Below, one piece after another: positions 22,241-33,597 of a stretch of DNA of 64,000 nt. Position numbers and translations under genes: made by a program. The first letter of the stretch is position 1. Every line of letters starts with the position of its first letter. The stretch covers positions 124,001 through 188,000 of the forward strand of contig JANFAH010000070.1 of NCBI GenBank assembly GCA_024663395.1. The letters run 5' to 3'. Below the pieces are notes generated by a model. The model worked only from the letters and a program-made list of their open reading frames with translations, ran no database searches and was not told where the DNA came from. This DNA comes from Pisolithus tinctorius (Eukaryota; Basidiomycota; Agaricomycetes; Boletales; Pisolithaceae).

Positions 22241-24676
22241 ATGGCTGCTACGCACCGTCTCGCTCGCTTGTATACACTCCCCTGTCGCTCTTATGCGTCT
22301 GTCTCCACTCTCAACGCCACTGCGCGTGCAAAGGCCGACAAGCTATCTGCTGACTGGAAGGGAACCAGCGCAACAGGTAACAGCACTAGGAATTACATCG
22401 GCGGAGAGTTCGTGGATAGCACGTCAGATAAATGGCATGACGTCCTTGATCCCGTTCGTCATTCTGCATGCAGTGTCCTGGCACGTCAGTAACACTCTGC
22501 ACAGGCCACGCAGACATTGTTGACACGCGTCCCTGAGACAACGCCCTCCGAGTTTGATCGGGCTATTGAGGCTGCCTCTCACGCCTACAAGTCATGGAGT
22601 AGAACAAGCGTTCTTGCACGACAACGTTTTGTGATCGAGTAGGCGTTCTGGTCACTCCTCTGTCTACCGGCTCTTATTCCGGTTCAGATTGCAGCACTTG
22701 ATCCGCAAAAACGCCGAAGCTCTCGCTGACAGCATCGTCTTACAGCAGGGTAAAACCCTCGCTGGTACGTTTCCACGTTTTCGTTCCAAGAAGTCTCCCT
22801 CAACGCTCCGTAGACGCACATGGTGACGTCCTCCGTGGCTTGCAGGTCGTGGAAACGGCGATCGGAATTACCTCTACTCTAATGGGCGAGAAATTAGAAG
22901 GTCTGCGTGGTGATTCCAAACTCCTCCGTTTCACTCACTTCTTGTAGTCAGCAGAGATATGGACACCGAGGTTCGCAAAGTCCCTCTCGGCGTATGTGCG
23001 AGGTGAATACTCCATCCTCTGTACCACGCCGCTTACTCACGCATCAGCAGCATAGCACCTTTCAACTTCCCAGCGTATGTCAAATTCGATCATGGCGAAC
23101 TTCCCTTCTTTGACCATATCCGCAGAATGATACCGTTGTGGACAATTCCCATGGCAGCAGTCACTGGGAACACCCTCATTCTCAAACCCTCTGAACGTGA
23201 CCCAGGTGCAGCAATGATAATAGCGGAACTTTGCGAAAGAGCAGGTTGGTGAGCGGCTAATTCTCCCCATCGTTCTTCAATTGCAATGCAACAGGACTTC
23301 CCGCGGGAGTGCTCAACGTTGTCCATGGTACTGTTCCAATTGTCAATGCCATATGCGATAGCCCTGCTATCAAGGCGATCAGCTTTGTCGGTGGGGACAG
23401 GGCAGGTCGTCACATCTTTGAACGGTTGGTTTGTTCTGTTAAAGTATGTTCCTCGTTGGTTGATCGTGGTCGGTTAGAGGCACCAGGAATGGAAAGCGAG
23501 TGCAGGTATGTCTTACCGACGTATTCAATAGCCGTTTTTACTGGACACTGGGTAGGCTAATATGGGGGCTAAAAACCATGCGGTACTGATGTCCGATGGT
23601 AAACGTGCCCATCATGTATCTTCTGCTTACTAACCGTCTTTAAGCCAACAAGAACCTTGCTCTCAACTCGGTACTGGGAGCTGCCTTTGGCGGTTGGTCA
23701 ATATCAATTTTCTAGCCTTTTCCTTTCTAAATGGCTCCATTGTGTTCCAGCCGGTGGGCAACGGTGTATGGCCGTCTCCGTTGGTTAGTTTCTTTTCCCC
23801 ACAGTGCCTCCTTGTGAAATCACCCTGGTCCCTTCTAGTTATTCTCGTTGGAACTGCTCAGTCTTGGCTCCCTGACCTTGTCGAGCGGGCGAAGAAGTTA
23901 CAAGTAAACGGAGGTTTCGAAAAAGGTGCAGACCTGTGAGTTATCTTGGGGTCTGCTATAATCATTCGAACTCATGTCATTGCAAAGCGGTCCTTTGATC
24001 TCGCCTGCTTCCAAGAAACGAGTCGAAGAAACCATATCTTCAGTTGAGCAGGAAGGTGGTCGAATCCACCTTGATGGCCGTGGCATCTCGGTGCCAGGAT
24101 ATCCTAATGGCAATTTCGTCGGCCCGACTATCATAGAGGCAGACACGACTATGAGGTGCTACCGGTGAACATAACTCGCTTTTCCTTATTTTTTCGATCA
24201 TTTATCCCATGTGCAGGGAAGAGATATTTGGACCTGCACTTACAGTCATTGCTGCCGACACGCTGGACGATGCTCTCGATATCATCAATGCAAATCCGTA
24301 CGGGAATGGCGCTGTCATCTTCACTCAGTCAGGGGCGACTGCACGTAAGTTCGAGACCGAGGTCAATGTTGGTCAGGTTGGCATCAATGTACCTATCCCT
24401 GTACCTCTTCCTATGTTTGCTTGGAGTGGGAACAAGGGCAGTGTTTTGGGAGATATTGGGTTCTATGGCAAGAGGTGAGCTTTGCACTGTAGCTGAGATA
24501 TGGCAGTTTTTGACATGACTCCAGTGGGATCAATTTTTACACTCAGAACAAGGTACGTCAAAAAGCTGAGGCTACTGTCTAGATGGATGACCCCGCCGCA
24601 GACCACTACCAGTCTCTGGCGAGCAGAAGACGCCGTCGGAAATCGGGCATCAGTTAACATGCCAACGATGAACTAG
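22241..24676 (+). CDS. Methylmalonate-semialdehyde dehydrogenase (acylating), mitochondrial
   Basis: A CoA-dependent ALDH (ALDH6 family) that turns methylmalonate or malonate semialdehyde into propionyl- or acetyl-CoA in valine, beta-alanine and pyrimidine catabolism. The first residues, [20 protein letters not shown], are a mitochondrial presequence. Family signatures in order: [74 protein letters not shown], and the catalytic motif GQRCMAVSV, where an intron falls just before Cys (around 23690-23780). [14 protein letters not shown] and [19 protein letters not shown] follow near the C-terminus. The gene needs about ten introns. It ends ...VNMPTMN, TAG 24674-24676, and converges on the phosphatase gene with 98 bp between stops. 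No lesion was seen. Confidence 0.92.
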
Positions 24677-24774
24677 TTGCGCTTGGCTTCATCTATTTCC
24701 GAATTGACTTGGGTCGGTAAATACTTTGTACTTATACATCGCACAACGGGTATCATTTCAACACGAAAGACCGA

Positions 24775-25392
24775 TTATTTCCCCACAACCTCGTCTAAAA
24801 ATGCGTTAGAAAGATTCGTGCACTGTTCAAAGCATCGTTGGAACCCCGTCTGCACGACAAAAATGTGAGTGTTTTTTCGCTGACAAGGGCACAGGATAGA
24901 CGTACGATACCACCATAGTAAGGGTCAGGGATGGGCTTGTTGTCCAAGTAAGATCCCCAGAGACGGAGTTGTGCCGTGGCAGAGCGAGGCCGGATTGCCT
25001 CGAGGTTCCGGAGGTTTGACTCGTCCGCCGCTAGGATATATTGGAAGTCCTTGAAATCGGACTGCTGAACTTGCCTTGCGGAGTGATTGATGGGAACATC
25101 ATGCTTGTTAAATTCTCTTCAGAGGCAAAATATTTATAGTGTGGATTCTCCCCCACCTCCTTACAGGTTTTGACTGTACTGGTAGATTCACGGATAGTTA
25201 GTCAGTGGGATCACAATCTCTTGGAATACCTTACCGCTCATCTGGATCATTTCCGAGGTGATAAGCACCGGTGCCTGCACTGTCCACCTTGATTATAATG
25301 CCCCGCTTCTCTGCTTCGTGCTTGAGAACGGCTTCCCCCATGGGGGAGCGGCAGATGTTACCAAGACATACGATCAAGACCGAAAGTGTCAT
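24775..25392 (-). CDS. Low-molecular-weight protein tyrosine phosphatase
   Basis: A small cytosolic phosphatase. Right at the N-terminus, MTLSVLIVCLGNICRSPMGE contains the P-loop C-x5-R-S with the nucleophilic Cys. The remaining exons read HEAEKRGIIIKVDSAGTGAYH, then across introns DFKDFQYILAADESNLRNL and DNKPIPDPYYGG, where the Asp is the general acid of the DPYY motif. The C-terminus is AFLDEVVGK with TAA 24775-24777. Length fits the usual 155-165 residues. It is divergently arranged with the thioredoxin-fold gene over 214 bp. Confidence 0.93.
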
Positions 25393-25606
25393 TGTTCGAC
25401 TGGATGATAAGCAGCCGCAAATCCAGTGATCAGATTGTAAGTGTGTACGTTTGGTGTACGTAGTATGAGTCGAATTTATCTTATCTTGTCTCGTCACGTC
25501 TGGTCACACCAACTACCACGGTGACCGCCCTCCTACCGTATAGGTAGGCATAGTGACCACTACCATGTAGTACCAGACCACAATCTACCTTAGTTTCAAA
25601 TCAACC

Positions 25607-26511
25607 ATGCCCTCCCCACCCATCCAAGTCTTCCTCACGACCATCGCATCTCAGCCAGAGCTCAGGAAGCGGCAAGGTAGGAACTCGTTGGGGATGTGAG
25701 CGTTAAAGCACCGACTTACAGCGAGGCGATCTCATACTATCGCTGGTTTGTTAACAGAGTACATCTTACGGATTCTGCAGACGAAGAAGATCCCGTTTAT
25801 ATCTTACGATTTAGCCTGTGATGAAGAGGCGAAGAGACTTTGGAAGCGCAAGGCTCCTCTCGGTATGAACGTTGTTACACCATGATGCAGTCGTGCAGAC
25901 TCCTCAAGCACTATATACCCCCCGTTCAGATAAGCAACAACTTCCAGGCATCCTCGTCGGAGGCAGGTACCCAGGGGTGTGTGCTGCATTATCGTTCACT
26001 AGCTTCGTAGTTGCTGAATGCTAAACGTCTAGGACTTCGACGCGTTGTATGCTATTATTTTACTGTCCGACCGTCCGTACGGCTGATCGGCTCTATCAGT
26101 GAAGAAGCAGTCGAATACGAGGAACTTGATACATTCTTAAGACTCAAGGAAACATGGAACGCAGCCGTAGATGAAGACCGGCCCGCCCCCGCAGCAAAAC
26201 CTGTTGGGGTTCCCGGAGCGGTCCCAGTTTCACAAATGACGCCAGAACATCACAAACCCAAGTTTTTCCCAAAAGATCCAAGTTCCCCTCTTAAACCCGT
26301 GAACAAAGGGAACGATTTTGATATCGGCTCAGAGTTACAGGGATTTGGACTTCAGGGAGTAAGGGTTACTGATGACGAACTTAAGAAATTGGTCGAAGAG
26401 CTTGGGCTCGGCGGTGATGATGCAGCCGATATCGTGAAGAGTCTTGGTGGCGATGGAAGCTCCTCGAAGCCGACCGCGGAAGGTTCTGGAGGGGACACAC
26501 AACGTTGCTAG
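25607..26511 (+). CDS. SH3BGR-like thioredoxin-fold protein
   Basis: The N-terminal half (MPSPPIQVFLTTIASQPELR, then EYILRILQTKKIPFISYDLA and PGILVGGRYPG) matches the SH3BGR/glutaredoxin-like fold but lacks a redox C-x-x-C pair. EAVEYEELDTFLRLK completes it. The C-terminal half is a fungal extension, Pro/Asp-rich, with two short helical motifs near the end (VTDDELKKLVEELGLGGDDA). Introns lie near 25675-25757, 25863-25930 and 25965-26100, where the DF(E)EAVEYEEL junction was not fixed exactly. The stop is TAG 26509-26511. No catalytic role can be assigned; members are usually thought of as small adaptor proteins. Confidence 0.82.
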
Positions 26512-26911
26512 TAGGGGACTCGCGACGGAAGGCAAATATGCTGGCAATCGCATAGAAAGTGTGAAACAGGGCTTGTAATCTATGTGCCAACGGTGGAATG
26601 TCGCCAGGGCCGTATCCTGTTGAAACCAGAGCGGTGTTTCCACGGCTACGGATGGAGTCCATCGGGAGGTTGTCACACATATCCCTGGTATCACCACTTC
26701 TCAAGCCAAAATAGGGCTGATCACACGTTCACAACCGAAGTGAAACTTCCTGCCCAAGCAGCATCTTGTTCTTTGCCTCGCGACGTACAAAAGACATGTA
26801 GTGCTTAGGGTTCCTACCTGCACGCGGCTGAAGTGAAGCATGCCACACCGCAGGCATAAAGTGGGCATGACGCCGATAAGTAGTATGGGGTGAATTAGGC
26901 ACGACCTGGTC
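26512..26911. other. Convergent intergenic region, nothing seen
   Basis: About 400 bp between the stops of the SH3BGR-like gene and seipin. It presumably holds the two 3' UTRs. Open frames are short and show no family motif. Confidence 0.6.
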
Positions 26912-28172
26912 CTAATGATCAGAATCGTACAGTGAGTCAGTGGCGCGTGAGCGACGTCTTCGCAAAGGTCGTTCATCATGAGCTACGGGAGGGATATCAA
27001 CAGGGACGTCTTCTATTTTAAAAGCCTGTAAGTTCGGACATTCGTCAGTAAAAAATTCGACTAAAGACGTGGTGGGACCGACGCTGCTCTGCGAACGACT
27101 TTCCATGGGATATGCCATTCGCTGTCGTTTCCGAGTACGGAAAGATTTCCCATGACTTGGAGTTCTCTTGGGTGGTGACGGGGAGCGTGGAGCGAGAAGG
27201 GTATCCTCTTCATTAGGTAGCTGCCATTTAATGGTCGGCAAGATGCAAGCAGTGAGGACGAGCACCGACAACACGAAAAAGGCTGCAAGAGACAAGATCG
27301 CCGAAACGAGAGGAAAGCGTGCTACCAAGCCCCTACAGTGCGTAGTTGTTCGGAGTGAGGCAAACACAAAATGGCGGGAAAACGGTCATACCTGACACCC
27401 TGGTACCGGACGGTTCCCTTCAAGGAAGCGGTAGCAACACTCAATTCACGGCCCTCGCCACCTCCCAGTTTCCTCCATTCATCACGGCGCCCAATTTCAA
27501 CCCGTGCATTGACCCTGGAGGTCCCAGGAGCATAGGAGGTCAAAAGAACAATATCCAAACTGATCAAGGGGGGCGACGAAGGGAGCAAGTATGATCGACG
27601 TGGTGGTAATGCAATGGCCTTGAAGGGCGTATAAGAGATGAAGCGAACGAGTAAAGCCAGTTAACATACAGGTCTCCTTACGGTCGCAAGTGTCTTGTTG
27701 GATGGCGTGACGAGGGTCAGAGAAGCCATAAAATTCCCCAGCGCTAAATTGGTGTCGGACGCTGGTACCAAAAGGTGAAGGGATATATCATATGGGTGGC
27801 TAGGTGAAAGCTGAGGTAGAGAAACCTCTGCATACGGCGGAACTCCGTCACTTCAGACGGAGCGAGGTGTTCAAGGGTGGTGCATCGAGTGGGTGGTGGT
27901 ACTCACCCATATTGTAGATAAACCTCTGTTTTCCAGCTAACCGCTACGTTCCTCCAAACGTACCATCCCGAGAACAGGGAAAGTGAAACGACGATGGGGA
28001 TTAAAGCTAGGAAGACCAACAGAGGCACTAGCTGTGGGGCAAAGGGCCGCAAGAGACGAATAAACAGTGGAACAGGCGCAGGCGGTGCGGGGTTGCCCGC
28101 GTGTGGGGCGGACAGCAGATCAGGTTTTTCGTCTCCCGGCTCGACTTTGATGGGGTGCGACGAAGCCGCCAT
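26912..28172 (-). CDS. Seipin (lipid-droplet biogenesis protein)
   Basis: Seipin is an ER protein that forms rings at ER-lipid-droplet junctions and controls droplet growth. From ATG 28172, a Pro-rich cytosolic N-terminus leads to the first membrane span (LVPLLVFLALIPIVVSLSLF). The luminal beta-sandwich follows across introns: PPYAEVSLPQLSPSHPYDIS, LHLLVPASDTNLALGNFMAS, PPLISLDIVLLTSYAPGTSR. NFM after a Leu/Ala run is the family's hallmark. The second span is LVSAILSLAAFFVLSVLVLT, with an Arg/Ser-rich cytosolic tail ending DSLYDSDH (TAG 26912-26914). The exon joins at around 27880, 27680 and 27380 keep frame. Topology and motif order make the call strong despite the family's low sequence conservation. 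Confidence 0.88.
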
Positions 28173-28428
28173 CGTCGAGTTGGTGGATCGCCGCGGCTAA
28201 CCGATCCATCAGATGGTAATATCACGTGCCACCAGCAGGCGTGTATCATTATTAAGGGACTAACCGCCTCCTTTCCATACCCGCTGTTGTCCCAAGTAAC
28301 ACTCGGCATCCGAGGGCTCTTCACAGTCTTCTCTTTCCATCAGAACTGCAGACACAGCGTGGCAGTAGTATCCCCCTGAACCGAATGCTTGAAGTGCGGT
28401 CCTCCAAAAAATTTATTGTTCATCTGCC

Positions 28429-28437
28429 TATAAAAGG
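28429..28437 (+). promoter_or_regulatory. TATA box of the first paralogue
   Basis: TATAAAAGG lies about 200 bp upstream of ATG 28634 and in its orientation. A clear TATA box is unusual among the housekeeping genes here and would suit a regulated or highly expressed gene. Confidence 0.55.
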
Positions 28438-28633
28438 ATACCCTACGACGGACACTGACCCGAACCGAAAATTACCCCTCGAGGTGTGTGCTTTCGTTGG
28501 CAGAGACTTTAGGGCACGATCTCACTGAATACGTAAATAGACGGGCAGAGGAATGTATAAGTATCTTACGCCTAAGTAGCAGTCCTTGTTCGGGTGAGAT
28601 CGCACCACTTCTGCACACTCATCTTAGTAAAGA

Positions 28634-29387
28634 ATGGCCGTCCCACTCAGTGTAACGACCAAGAATCTCAGCGGCTCGTTTGCTACGGTTTGTGAATTGT
28701 CTACTTTAAATCCTCTGGTGAATGTTGATAGGCGGTTGGCATGCACAGAACAAACAATTCAGCGGCAACTCGGACGAACTGCTTCGACTACAGGGTCTGT
28801 CATGGGCCAAGCGCAGCATTGCCAAAATGTTGAATATCATTCTCTCTATGAAGCACCGCACGGACGATGATGGTGTGGAACACGTTGACATGGAACAGAA
28901 AGTCGCTGGTGGCATCACTGCTGCTAGCGACCACTTCATTCTTGACTGGCAGGAGCGCACTGTTACGGACTCCTCCTTCGGCCCGTTGACTGTGAAGACG
29001 CGCAGAATCTCGCCAGAGCTGATTGAGAACGAGTTCCTCAAGGCTGGTTGGTCTGAGGACACCGTTGTAGACGGCGTTATTCACAACATTGTCTCCAATG
29101 ACCCCAAGAATTCTGGTGACGGTTACACGTGGGAGTCAGAGCAGGTATGTCCGATCACAGCTAACAGACTAACCTTCTCTAACTTCGCCTGTCTCTAGGT
29201 ATGGGGTTTCCAGGTCGTCGATGGAGAAAGGAGGTATGTCAGGCTCGTCTCCCTCACCTCCTCAGGCAAGACAGATGGTCCATTCCACTTTCGTGGTGTT
29301 TATGATTATTGTAAGTGCTACTTCACATCCTAACATGATCCCCCAAATATATTAACCCCCCACGCCTCAGCTGAAAACAAGCACTAG
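28634..29387 (+). CDS. Uncharacterised conserved fungal protein, tandem copy 1
   Basis: No function known. Exon 1 gives MAVPLSVTTKNLSGSFAT, and an intron (GTTTGT...CACAG) leads to NKQFSGNSDELLRLQGLSWA. The core has KHRTDDDGVEHVDMEQ, FILDWQERTVTDSSFGPLT, RISPELIENEFLKAGW and GYTWESEQ. After another intron come VWGFQVVDGERRYVR and a last mini-exon coding SENKH-stop, phase-matched to the end of VYDY. Such alternating beta-like segments, with a conserved DDGVEHID motif and a terminal WGF...VYDY, occur in an abundant family of small (about 200 residues) cytosolic fungal proteins. A lipocalin/FABP-like barrel is a guess. The copy at 30489 shares the same exon layout, so the pair arose by tandem duplication. 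Confidence 0.82.
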
Positions 29388-29693
29388 AGCATCGCTGGGG
29401 CATTTTGAAAATAAGAATGGGATCGAATTGATGGTGCCATTCGGGTATCATTGATATTATCTTGTTACCCTTGATTACGTCTAAATACGGCATATTTCCC
29501 CTGCCAACAATTTTCTGTGTTCGGTAGTGTCTGGTACGACCCTCGAATAAGACTTCCTAACCGCGCTCACCACAAGCATAACCACGCTGACTTCGGAACA
29601 CTACTCGATATCACTATTAGTGGTAGTTTCGACCATGTTTTCCTGTCTTTCATAACCCTCACGAAGTCACAGCAGCCCCCCGTTGCAACGATC

Positions 29694-30329
29694 ATGGATA
29701 TCAATGCCAGAAACCTTTTTGGCAGCTCCCCGTCTGCAGTCAGTGTCACCAATTTTCTCAAGGAAATCGATCCCCGGGCCGAAGCCCTGATCCCAGAAGT
29801 GAAGGCATATCCAGACATGGTTTACTACAATTACCACAGACTCGGCATCAGTCTACAGTTTGCACCACGAGGGGGATATAAACCCAAGGCTGGGCTAGCG
29901 AGAGATCAACTCAAGGACGACTGTTTGCGTCTGGAAGGCATTGACATATACAATGAGTTGAAGCCACGATCTGACAGCGGAAGACCTGAGACTCCCGGTC
30001 GATCTGCACCGCCCGCCTTCTCGCCATGCCCATTGTTGCCATTGAGGATACCTCGTGCAGCATCTGCGCACGGCGAGGGCTCAACACAGTCCTCCATGAA
30101 TATAGCTGCAAACACAACGGGTAAAGAATTCGTGAGTTGGCTGGGAGAGCCTTGTAGGAAAGGAGGTGGGACAGGTCCATCATCGGGATCGATCAATATA
30201 TGGTGCGAGTGGTCCAAGGAAGGTATCATGGTAGAGTTCGGAGGGACGGAGGCCCGAGGTCCTCAGGCTTGGGAACGGGGTAAAGATGCGGTGTGGCGAG
30301 TTGTTACTGTATTTCCCCCCCGGGAATGA
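29694..30329 (+). CDS. Uncharacterised intronless gene between the two paralogues
   Basis: A single open frame of 211 codons from ATG 29694. The frame runs further upstream, but only with a GTG start at 29517. N-terminal segments such as VSVTNFLKEIDPRAEALIPE and PDMVYYNYHRLGISLQF look folded. A Pro/Ser-rich linker follows, then a compact C-terminal module with FVSWLGEPCRKGGG, INIWCEWSKEGIMVEFGG and WERGKDAVWRVVTVF. Sequence of this type is typical of conserved basidiomycete hypotheticals, but I cannot name the family. It sits between two tandem paralogues with the same orientation, so it was either captured by the duplication or inserted later. Confidence 0.72.
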   Translation: MDINARNLFGSSPSAVSVTNFLKEIDPRAEALIPEVKAYPDMVYYNYHRLGISLQFAPRGGYKPKAGLARDQLKDDCLRLEGIDIYNELKPRSDSGRPETPGRSAPPAFSPCPLLPLRIPRAASAHGEGSTQSSMNIAANTTGKEFVSWLGEPCRKGGGTGPSSGSINIWCEWSKEGIMVEFGGTEARGPQAWERGKDAVWRVVTVFPPRE

Positions 30330-30488
30330 TTGAAATGACAGTACGGACGACGTGGCTCTGTGCCGGTGAGACACGACCACGGTACCCCTTACCGCAAATA
30401 CGCAACTACAGAAAGAGTATTTTATGCGTGTTACACTTGCTCTGGACGAGTCTGCTCTCCTGCACACTCGACGTGGCATACAATATTA

Positions 30489-31233
30489 ATGGCTGCCCCA
30501 TCCGGTGTAACCACCAAGAACCTCAGCGGTGTGTTCGTTTCGGTTCGTGAATCGTCTACTCTTTGCATTGGGCGTTCACGACGGGTTGGTATAAACAGGA
30601 CAAGCAGTCCAGCGACAGCACAGATGAACTGCTTCGACTGCAGGGCATGTCGTGGTACAAGCGGCGCGCTGTCTCCATGTTTAACCTCACGCTCTCTATC
30701 AAGCACTACACAGATGATGATGGCGTGGAGCACATTGACGCAGACCAGAAACTTTCTGGTGGCATCCCTGGCGGTAGTGATAATCACATCCTTGATTGGC
30801 AGGAACGCTCCTGCAACGACGACGTTTTCGGCTCGTTAATTTATAAGACGCGCAGAGTCTCGCCAGAGCTAATTGAGGACGAATTCCTCAAGACTGGTTG
30901 GACCGAGGACACCATTGCAGACGGTGTCATTCACACCGTTGCTTGGAGTGATCCCGAGAACCACAGCGGTGGTTACACGTGGACAGCAGAGCAGGTATGC
31001 CCGATGCTGATGCTGACGTGACCAACTTTCTCTAATTTCGTCGATCTTTAGACCTGGGGTTTCCAGCTCGTTAATGGCGAAAGACAGCATCTCAGGCTCA
31101 CCTCACTCACTTCTTCGGGCAAGAAAGATGGTCCAGTTTGCGTTCGCCTTGCCTACAAGTATTGTAAGAGCCACCACATCCTGGCATAATCTCACCAATA
31201 AGATTGACCTACGTGTTAGCCGGGACAAACTAA
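30489..31233 (+). CDS. Uncharacterised conserved fungal protein, tandem copy 2
   Basis: Paralogue of the gene at 28634 with the same three introns. Exon 1 is MAAPSGVTTKNLSGVFVS, followed by GTTCGT...AACAG and DKQSSDSTDELLRLQGMSWY. The core contains KHYTDDDGVEHIDADQ, NHILDWQERSCNDDVFGSLI, RVSPELIEDEFLKTGW and GYTWTAEQ; the next exon is TWGFQLVNGERQHLR. By analogy with copy 1, the last intron ends at GTGTTAG just before 31220. It leaves SGTN and TAA 31231-31233. If that acceptor is not used, a longer tail into 31360-31563 is possible. Both copies look intact, with substitutions spread over the length, so the duplication is not very recent. Role unknown. Confidence 0.8.
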
Positions 31234-31689
31234 GATATTCTATATCGCTTACATCATACCCGAATGTCGCATATTTCCCGCTACATTTCCCTTGACAATT
31301 GACATGGGAAACAACACCTGGGCCTACTCTATATTTAATCTTCCTTGTTGTGGCTTCCAGAGGACACCTGCTTTTGGAGTTTGAACTTCTTCGTACTCAC
31401 TTCAGTCTCGGTGAAGAGTGATCCGAGACCAAATAGCTCACGGTCTAGTCGTGTAAGCACGAGTGACGGCGCACGGAATGCAGAGACGGAGTTAGGAGAG
31501 ATGTTTGCGGCGGAATACTCCGCAAGGAAGAGAAGCGTCCTTCAACGATCCCTGAGGGCTTAATTTCCCTACCTATACGAAAAAAAGTTTGAGAGGTTCG
31601 TGGACTAAGACCCAAGATCAATCTTACAGGTCAGTTCTCCTACTTACGCTCCAACCCCTCTCCTTGACCACTCTTGTACATTCAGGGAC

Positions 31690-33597
31690 CATACGATCAC
31701 TCTTACAAATTACAATCGAATCAGCAACCTCGCATTTAACCCGTCCGTTCACTTCACTTTCCCTGTTAGCCGTCTTCGTTGTCGTATACATCGTATCTTC
31801 ACTTTTCATTGTCAGTTCTCGGTGGTACCTCATTCCTGCATCGTCCTTCGTCAATTGCACGTCGGAACAGTAGGAGAGAGCCTCACGAGCGATGAGCTGA
31901 GCTCGAGGCAAGCAGTAGGCCTGATGATCTGTCAGTATACTCGTCCATCTGACTAAGCATTATGTGGCTGTGTCCCCACTTGCTGTCTCCAGGCCTCCTA
32001 AGTTATTCCAACGTCAGTGCTCTGAACTGAAGATGCAGATCGCGCTTTGAATGGGGAATTATCTCCATTTAATTTTTCAGTTTTTGATCTCCCGCCCAGT
32101 GCAGCTCTGTTGCACTGTAAAATCCTTGAATTGTTGGTGATTTGGATGTGAACTTCGTGCCGTTACTGGTTGGGGGCGGTGATAGCCAACAAACATATCA
32201 GGCCGACAGTTTCCTGTGCGCTCCAGCCGTTCGAGCGTAAGCTGCACCCTTCATAGTGAAACATATGATTCACCTACATGTTTTTACCACAGTGGTATCA
32301 TCAAGGACTCAGCCGATGGTTGTGCCACAGTAAACCTCACTGCACAACTCACTGAATATTTACTAACCGCGTCCTTTGTGCTGTCTTCCGTTGATTTCAG
32401 ACAACATTCTCCGATGTCTTACCGCTTGAGAACGGACAGCGCACTCGGATAGTGTACGGACTTCGTAACGTCGCGCTTGTTGTCAACATCTCGGCAGCCT
32501 GTCTTCTCTGTGTTGTCTTTCGTCCAATATTTGTGGTGCTTTATTGGTTCCTAGTGTGCATTGGCTTCTGGCACGTTGCACTTTTCTCACAACCTCAGCA
32601 AAGTCCACCGCCGTTCGACGTGGCTTTTGATGCCTTCTTACCCCCCCTTTTTTTTTGTCAATTACGGTCTCTGGAGAGTGTCATGGCGATTCACGCCGCC
32701 CGTTTTCGCAAATTCTCCTTTCGAGGCAATGGTTTGGTACCTCGTATCCTACTGCGCCGGAGTCTCGACCAACCTTACCATCGCGAACACACCAATAGAT
32801 CGGCTCACCGTTGCTGATATCACACAACAGCCAGGAGGGCTGGCTGCCTTCATAATCATGGTTTTGATTGTTCTCGCACTCGTCCTGAACCAGGTGCGCG
32901 TCATCGAAAAGACTAGCTGGCTGCCCAGGTACCTTGGATGGTATGTCAGTGGTGGCTTGTTTCCCTAATAGCTCTTGCATTTCTCCCCGGGACTTCGATT
33001 CCGTTTGAATCACTACATCAGATCTACGGTCTTACTCCCCAGCACTGGGTTCCTGATACGTCCATCTGCTATATATCAAGGCTTTCTGCTCGGTATGTTT
33101 CTCAACGGGGTTGCAACCTTCGGGGTTGCCTCGATCTTACAAACGGCGACGGATGTGAGTATCTTTCCGTCGCGGTGTCAATGGTTGCGTTTGAAACCTT
33201 GTCAACTTGCGGCCAACGGGCCTACCGGATCACCGCTGTCCGAGTTCCTTACCAATTCGATCACTTATCATCCTTCGGTACCCTTGGGATACCAGACCGT
33301 CTTCTGGTCAACCATGCCGAGTGCACTGGTAACTCAGGGGTGGATCGGATTCTTACTCTTTGTAGATGACGTTGAGCGATACGCCAGAAATGCTCTAAAT
33401 TATTCCCTCGCTGAGTCGGAAGCAGGATTCCCGCACTTCTTCAGATTGGTTATGAGTTTCCTGGTATCGTACTGCATTATGGGTTGCGACATTTTGATAA
33501 ATAGTATACGAGTGGAAGTTCCGCAGGTGACTTTACAATGCTTACAACGTTGTGGCCTAACGGGATACGGGTCAATTCACTTCCCGGACCGTCTTGA
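31690..33597 (+). pseudogene. Decayed LCCL-domain multi-pass membrane protein gene
   Basis: Translation in mixed frames follows the fungal LCCL-domain membrane protein layout. There is a first membrane span with WYLIPASSFVNCTSE (about 31740-31870), a Cys-rich region ending PLLVGGGDSQQTYQADSFLC, and GIIKDSADGC. A multi-span half follows (VALVVNISAACLLCVVF to LRFRLNHYIRSTVLLP and IYQGFLLGMFLNGVA), then a tail with GFLLFVDDVERYARNALNYS, ending LPGPS, TGA 33595-33597. Lesions in the homologous frame: stops at 31871-31873, 32085-32087, 32118-32120 and 32127-32129; one extra T in the run 32648-32656; and two compensating single-base indels near 32956 and 32990. No intron arrangement removes them all. 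Assembly errors could explain the T run but hardly all the stops. Confidence 0.7.

Noticed and set aside
29517..29693. Upstream extension of the intronless gene
   Set aside because: The longer frame begins at GTG, not ATG, and the added residues look like untranslated sequence.
32940..32970. Reading the LCCL defect near 32956 as a 27-nt intron (GTCAGT...AATAG)
   Set aside because: It would keep frame but is shorter than any intron in the window and would delete a conserved part of the membrane span, so compensating indels fit better.
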